Below the pieces are notes generated by a model, which saw only the letters and a program-made list of their open reading frames with translations, was not told where the DNA came from and did no database searches. The translations under genes were made by a program, and so were the position numbers. This document shows positions 58,301 to 64,000 of a DNA stretch of 64,000 nucleotides, one piece after another (position 1 is the stretch's first letter; the number at the start of each line of letters is the position of its first letter). This stretch comes from Chionis minor. Taxonomy: Eukaryota > Chordata > Aves > Charadriiformes > Chionididae. Location: assembly GCA_013398295.1 (NCBI GenBank), contig VZSF01002053.1, positions 344,382-408,381 on the forward strand. The letters run 5' to 3'.

Positions 58301-59930
58301 GCAGTGGATTTGTCGATATTTTCAACCAGCTGCTGAAGCTTTGATGTTTCTGAGCCTTGCTCGTTTGACCCACTTACATGGAAGATGCTCACGCTGCAGG
58401 TAGCTTGTGGTGAACTCAAGCTCTGCTCTGTTCCCGATTCATGACCGACCGCCCCTGATGAGGAAGAGCCACCCTCACTTTCTGGAGAAGGCCTTGACTG
58501 CAGGTCACTTGAGAACGTACCAGGCAGAGACTCCTTAATGCCTGCCAGGTTGGAGACGGTCTGAGGTGCGCTGGCGGCCGCAGAGGTAGGCAGGGTTGTT
58601 AGAAGAGGTTTGCTATCCGCAATCAGGTTCGACTCATCCAGTGGCACAGACATCCCATACGGGATTCCAGTGCTAGTGGGAACATTGTCCAGGTGCTCAG
58701 GAACCGGGTAAGGATTCATCTTTATGTGGGGGTATTTGTCTTTGTGACGCTGAAAATGCACTTTAAGGTTTCCTTTGGTTGTGAAGCGGTTACCACAAAT
58801 GTTACACTTGTAGGGTCTCTCCCCGGTGTGGGAACGCAGGTGAATCTGCAGGGCACTGTCGTTGCCAAAGACCTTGCCGCAGAATTTACACTTGTGTTTG
58901 AAGAATGGCTCTTCTGCAGTCGGTTTGCTTTCCGACACGCTAATGTTGGGAGGCTTTCCCTTCCCCTTCTTTGAGGAATCTATTACAGAAGAAACGGCCG
59001 AAAGCGGATTTTGGAAGATGACGGAGTTGGAGGACTGAGGTAGCAAAGGATTTGGGAACCGAGAAATGGAGCCGGCGAGATTTCTGCTCGCCTCCGGCTT
59101 CAAGGGGAAGGAGGAAAGCCCAGCAGCCAGCGAGCCGGCGGCCGCAACGCCAGTGTTAGAATGAGGTAGTTTTCCTTGCTTCAAGGATTCCAGTGATAGG
59201 CTCTGGCTTCCAGCTTTTTGTCCGATTAAAGCCACAGCAGCCGACAGCTGCTGAGACATGTGAGCGCCCAGAGCTTTTAGTGGATCAGTAGCAGCTGCTA
59301 TAGAAGGATGCAGGGCATGGGGAGCCATCATGGCAATCTGAATGCGAATTTGCTCCGTCAACTGAATTTGCTGAAGTTGCTGCTGCTGCAAACACACGAG
59401 CTGCTCCAGGATCATTGGGATAGCATTAAAACTGGCCGCTGAAGAAGAGATGGCATCGGAGGTCCGCTGGTTCACAGCCACTTTAGTGCCACGTATCGTC
59501 TGCAAAGTCACATTAGTGTTCGGTACTTTGGATTTTGGTAGATAGCTTAGCCCAGGAGCCGCAGGCGTGACAGGGGGTTCTATTTTAAGGTACATTCCTC
59601 CTACTGATTCAGCATCCATTTTTCCTTCTCTCTTTTCCATAGAACCAGTGCAGCCCTTTGCCTGAATGTCCTTGCGTGCCCTGCTATCCATTCTGTCACT
59701 TGGAAAGCTCCCTAGAGAAGTTTCAGAGAAGCTTTCAGGGGGTACTGTTCCCTCACTGTCATTCATGATTAGAACAGGTGGATTTTTAGTGCAATTTTTC
59801 TTATGCTCAAGGAATTCAGAGAGATCAAAGAATTCTGCACAGCATTTCTCACAGATTTTCGTTTCCTCCGTGCGGCACCTTTTGGAACTCATTTCACCAT
59901 CTCTGTCACCTGGGACGTCTTGTGGACTCC
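54893..59930 (-). CDS. SALL4: SALL4, spalt-like zinc-finger transcription factor (exons 2-4, N-terminus missing)
   Basis: SALL4 is a nuclear repressor and activator of pluripotency, germ cells and limb/heart patterning. It recruits NuRD through a motif encoded in exon 1, which is not in this window. Exons 59930-57399, 56745-56438 and 55315-54893 join in frame and encode about 1086 residues; the human protein has 1053 in total. Visible domains are an N-terminal CCHC finger, a glutamine-rich dimerisation segment, a C2H2 pair, a C2H2 triple and a final C2H2 pair. The paired arrangement with SALLQIH and [10 protein letters not shown] signatures is diagnostic of the spalt family. SALL4 is preferred over SALL1 and SALL3 for three reasons: its C-terminal end ([14 protein letters not shown]), the missing SALL1-type extra finger pair, and its position next to ATP9A. 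A first in-frame Met at 59892 is internal and is not the real start. Confidence 0.97.
55316..56437 (-). other. SALL4 intron 3
   Basis: 1.1 kb, with a short C run at about 55631-55640. Nothing else was recognised. Confidence 0.85.
56438..56745 (-). CDS. SALL4: SALL4 exon 3 (start of last zinc-finger pair)
   Basis: Encodes [21 protein letters not shown] through a proline-rich linker to [20 protein letters not shown], the TGEKP linker and [12 protein letters not shown]. It completes one C2H2 finger and all but the histidines of the next. The acceptor is TTTCCAG and the donor AAG|GTAAAT. The open frame runs past the donor into the intron but has no homology there. Confidence 0.97.
56746..57398 (-). 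other. SALL4 intron 2
   Basis: 653 bases of non-coding sequence with no recognised feature. Confidence 0.85.
57399..59930 (-). CDS. SALL4: SALL4 exon 2 (main zinc-finger exon)
   Basis: A 2532-base exon. The acceptor is TTTTAAG|GG and the donor TATG|GTGAGT. Counting from the internal Met at 59892: CCHC finger (C14, C17 to H30, C34), Q-rich [18 protein letters not shown] (168-185), C2H2 pair at 335-383, and C2H2 triple at 536-616. Putative SUMO sites are LKIE (102-105) and IKEE (818-821). The pair linker is TGERP and each second finger has TTKGNLK or STKGNLK. Serine/proline-rich, low-conservation linkers lie between clusters. The exon enters with two bases after one base from exon 1 and leaves with one base of a Gly. 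No frameshift was seen. Confidence 0.97.
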
Positions 59931-62900
59931 CTTAAAATAAAAGAAAGTCACATTATTAATAGCTAGATTTAGACTGAGTATTTCTTATTCTGAAGATGAT
60001 TGACTTCACCTGAATTGCAAGTTAAAGACACGCAAGACACTGCAATGAAGTTTGCAGATTAGTCTGAACTCACTCCTGCTCTTTGTTCTGCTGCTAATTC
60101 ATCTGCAACCTAAAGAAATCTGTACCTTAGTTCTGTTTTCAAGAAAAATAACATGAAAGGAAATCTCTCAAGGCTTGGTGGAAAGAGGTTTAGTGCAAAC
60201 CCCTTTACACAGATGGAAGAGACAGTGCAGCAAGGCAGCTAGTGCTGGCAAACCAGCCTAAGAGAACACACCTCAAGGAACACAGAGAAGGCATCATAAC
60301 ATTGAGCAAAACATCACATAAGTTTATTTTTTGTCTGCGCTTCAGTTTGCGATCCTTAGTTAAGGACATTCACTCCACCATTATGGAAGTAATGGCTACC
60401 AAAGAGGGCTGACAACAGCAACAGTAAGTCCAGTATCAGCTTTTAAATACTTCAAAAGCACGCTCACATAAAGAACAACCTCTAAGAAGCAGTACAGTAG
60501 TAAAGAAAATATTATTAACTTACAGAACCCCACATGTAGGTATGAGCCTACATTGATCCTGATGATTATATCGGAGAGTGAAGCAACAAGTCCTGCTTGC
60601 TAAACACCCAAAGTCGTTTCTGACCCGCTGGGGATGGTGCATTTAGCTGCATCTGCAACTCACCTGCTTTTGGGGTGGGGGGGAGGGAGGGAAGCAAAGC
60701 TGGTTGGCAAGCCCACTCCTGCCCTTCCTCCACCAGCACCCCACAGATTAGACTGAGCGTAATTTCTACATGGACAAAATATATATATATATAATTCAGG
60801 GAAATATCAGAACGGGAAGAGAGGTTAAGAGAAGTTCTACACCAAAACAGGATGTTTTTGCTCAAGTCTAGCCATCCCTCAAACAACAAACTTGCACCCA
60901 GCTCGAGGCGGGCGAGCACATGGGGTGGCAGGAGCGTTCAGGAGGTAGGACTTGAGGCTCCTACAGCTGAGGGGGAAGCAGGAAGGGCTGCAGATAATTC
61001 AACAATTCCCCCTCCCCATCAGGTGAAGCACCCTGTAACTCCTGTTAATTAATTGGCCCAGTTTTGATGGGTGCCAGGGGTGCAGTAACCAAGGACATCA
61101 CCTCCCACGCAGCCAGCGGGGCACGTTGCAGACTGCCACAACGAATTTGCACTGTGAGATCTCTGCCAGGCACCTCTTGCATCTCCAGTAACTCGCCTCA
61201 GGGCTCAGCTCCGCTTCCACATTACCAGCCCACACTGTCTTACGAGGGGAACCAAAGACTCTGCAAGCACAGGAGCGATTTGCGGCTTTCATTTTAAAGG
61301 TGTAACTGAACCACACATCTGATACATGTGTATATCCTGTACATGGCAGGGTGGAGGGGCAGCACGTCCAACCAACAACTCAAGCACCTCGACGTACTGT
61401 TTCAAGGTAGTGGTAAAGCTGTGCAAGGGAGGATATTGCAAACCTTGACATTTGTTATGGTAACACAGGTATTATATGTATATTCAACAAATGAAACTTC
61501 AACTGTTTAATATCAAGTGATGGGAAGTGCATGTGAAAGTTCTTTCTCAAAAAAAAGGAAAAAACTTGGTCAATTAAAAAACACAAGTATCAGAGGCCCG
61601 TTATGCTGTGGTCTGCAGAGCAATAAATCCAAATCTGTATGTATGCAATTCTGTTAATCAGGTACACTGTAGGGTTAGAAGTCCTTGAACACGGAAGAGA
61701 GGCGTTCTCAGTACAGCTGTGATCAAAACTGTGTGGATCCATCATATCTAAACAGCGAGAATTAAATACTTTCCCCTCGCCCTTCAGCCCAAGGAACTTC
61801 CACAAGTGAAAGAAATGAGAGTAAATGCATAGTTTTAGCATACGTTTCCCGCCCCAAATATCATTAAATTAATGCCTCTAAAAGTTGATTTAACTCTATG
61901 GAAAGATATACAGAGAAATCCAGCCTGCAGACAAGTACGAGAAGCACATGATTCAGAATCTGGTCACTAAATCGGGTCATCTGAAGCGAAGAATGTATGT
62001 TTTCAAGCTCATCTTCACAAGAGTCTGAATAGATACATCGGGAAATAAAGCACTGGTGTTGAAAAAAGACAAGAAGATTTCATAACTACCCTGTACTGAA
62101 GAGGTCTTTATTTCACTACTTTCCTAACTATTTCCATCCATTCAACACGTATTTCACAGAATACGCTAAAACATCAAGTTCTCTTTTCAAAATAATTTAG
62201 CTTTTAGGGCTTAGTCCAGTCTCCCAGGCCCAACTACGCAGTTTTCCCATGTTGCAAAATAACCTTAGGTTTTTACTACAGAAAGCACAAAGCTCTTTCT
62301 CCCACAGTCTCTCCTCCGTGAGCATGTGCATTTCACCCAGCAGTTTGCACCTCCACAGTGGCCATGCAAAATGTCTCAAGTGGAGAAGAAGCGTCTGGGT
62401 GAAAGACTTGCCCACCCCCAAGGAGATATTCCAGGATAACTATGTCTAGACAAGTCCTCAAACTTTAACTGCTTCAAAGCATCTGATCATTTATCTCCCT
62501 TCCCTTGACAGGACTTTCTTATTTTTCCACTTTTCCAGTGATAAGACCACACTAAATTCAAAGCCCCTCTTCCCAAACTCTAGCACAAGCCATGCTCCTA
62601 ATTTTCCTAATTCCAAGGAGCTCCAAAGGTAACTTTTCTGGTCCTAAGCACCAGTTGCCACCTCAGAGGAAGAAACTCGGGTAAACTGAAGGCGACTGTG
62701 TTCGGCAGCAGCAGGCAGGGTACCAGCCCTGCCCCATCCTCTCTCCCTGCCCCTCACACACTTTTAATTTCCAGTTTCCCCTGTCTGACAGTAAGGCACT
62801 AGCTCAGGACTCCAAATAAATTCAATTTCCAGCTTGTACTGACTTGTTGTGTGACAAATAGTAAGGAGTTATGCCTTATATTCCCTTCTGCCTTAGAACG

Positions 62901-64000
62901 GGGGAGCATAACAGCTTTCCCTATCTCGAAAAGGTGGGGGTTTTTTAAGATACAGTCAGTAGGAGCCAGATGCTTGATTACTGTGTAGTAGCTGGAATAA
63001 CACGGCAGCAATTTACTGTTTCTTCAAAAAACCCAACAGCTTCTGTGAAACTCTTCATCTTGATTTCTAGCTGCATCCTCTGCCCAGGCTCGAAGGGAAG
63101 CACCAAGCGCCTGCAATCAGAGCACCTCATTTCCCCAAACCCCCGCAGCCCTGACCCCCCCCCAGCAGTTATCTCAGCAACTTAACGGTCTGAAAATGTG
63201 GGTTTTCTCTGCAAAAGAAACCTCCCTGCGCAGCCAGCTCTGGCCACATACTGTACGAGGCTCTACCGAGGAGCGGCGAGCCCTGCCACAATCGCCTGTG
63301 CACTCCACTTAACCCGCTCCAAAGGCTTCCCAGGGATAGGACTTCTACTGTTGTGTTTTTTTTATCTCCCCACCCCCGAATTTCAGGAATGTTATCTCTC
63401 AGCATCTAGTTATCCAATAAGTTAGAAGAATGCAGTAAACCCAGCAGGGGGGTTAGATTGAATCACTGGCAAATGGATGGAAAAAAATCCACTATTGTGT
63501 AGGACAAGGCGGTCATCGACAAGGAAGGCTGATAAAAATCCACACAGCTTGCATCAATTTTTTTTTTTAAAGGGAACCAGTAAAAAACGAGTGAAATAAG
63601 TACTGTCTGTTTTGGTATGATTTCAAAGAGGGTGCTGCTTGTCTACCACTCACCTGAGCAATTACTTTTTTTTTTTTTCCAACTGTGATAAAATTATGTT
63701 TCACTTGAACTGGGCGGAAATGGTCAGAGCTCAAGCTTTCCTCGCCTGTCATTTTTTTTTTTCCCCCCCCAAGAGTTTAATACCTTTGGCGAGCTTACTT
63801 TTTCCACAGACTACATTTGATCAACTATTTTTACTTTAACATTAACATAACCATCCGCTTCCGCAGTTAAAATTAACTCATGAAGGATTAGCAAGTATCC
63901 ACTCCAGCCCTAGACGTGAAAACCTCTGCCATCAGCTCCCTGGTGCTCTCGGGCATTGTGCTTCCCCGATTCCCCGCCCCCCCCCCCGCCTCCCGCCCGT
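59931..64000 (-). other. SALL4 intron 1 (3' part)
   Basis: 4.1 kb of non-coding DNA upstream of exon 2. It holds a TA repeat (60779-60793) and poly-T near 63666-63678. The GC- and C-rich edge from about 63950 suggests that exon 1 and the promoter island are close by, beyond the window. I looked for the expected N-terminal SALL4 motif and did not find it. Confidence 0.75.
60779..60793. repeat. (AT)7 microsatellite
   Basis: About 15 bases of perfect AT repeat in SALL4 intron 1. Confidence 0.85.

Noticed and set aside
59890..59892. ATG at 59892 as the SALL4 start codon
   Set aside because: The frame is open upstream to a splice acceptor at 59931 and the residues there (SPQDVPGD) align with the human region after exon 1. 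The true start is in exon 1, outside the window.
63900..64000. SALL4 exon 1 at the right edge
   Set aside because: The sequence becomes GC-rich, but no frame encodes the expected N-terminal motif and no matching phase-1 donor could be assigned.
1..64000. CRISPR arrays, operons, phage, toxin-antitoxin or other prokaryotic systems
   Set aside because: No spaced direct repeats, no ribosome-binding-site-led gene clusters and no long uninterrupted ORFs other than SALL4 exon 2. The window is vertebrate nuclear DNA.

Overview
This window is vertebrate nuclear DNA, most likely from a bird. It has introns with canonical splice sites, large non-coding stretches, CpG islands, and intact exons of two well-known vertebrate genes. 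The bird assignment rests on three things: a compact ATP9A-SALL4 locus, avian-style CA/GT-rich low-complexity tracts, and a degraded LTR whose termini and internal motifs resemble a family I recall from Neoaves. The assignment is an inference; another sauropsid is possible.

Layout, both genes on the minus strand and head to tail. (1) 1-41861: 5' half of ATP9A, a class 2 P4-ATPase (phospholipid flippase family). Fifteen coding exons could be placed with exact splice sites. They run from the start codon at 41861 down to 1195 and encode residues 1-556 of a protein that is about 1047 residues in mammals. The remaining exons lie beyond position 1. All exon phases match and no frameshift or stop was found. 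(2) About 41060-42180: CpG island over ATP9A exon 1 and its promoter, interrupted by a 111-base assembly gap (41629-41739) just inside intron 1 and a single n at 41931. (3) 41862 to about 53186: intergenic DNA between the SALL4 3' end and the ATP9A promoter, with no gene that I can support. (4) About 53187-59930: SALL4, a zinc-finger transcription factor of pluripotency and limb/heart development. The long exon 2, exon 3 and terminal exon 4 are complete. Exon 1, with the start codon and the N-terminal NuRD-recruiting motif, is not in the window and should lie beyond 64000. (5) 59931-64000: SALL4 intron 1, becoming GC-rich at the right edge as expected close to the promoter island.

The two genes are neighbours by conserved vertebrate synteny and have no known shared pathway. 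ATP9A acts in endosomal membrane traffic and SALL4 in nuclear repression. Remaining features are simple repeats, two short perfect tandem duplications, one ancient palindrome and one solo-LTR-like relic. I found no tRNA, rRNA, CRISPR array, intact transposon or novel gene system. The observations most worth checking are the avian sequence of the SALL4 degron finger, an extra conserved-looking segment at the end of SALL4 exon 2, and a weak splice donor after ATP9A exon 4 that sits beside a CpG-rich stretch.
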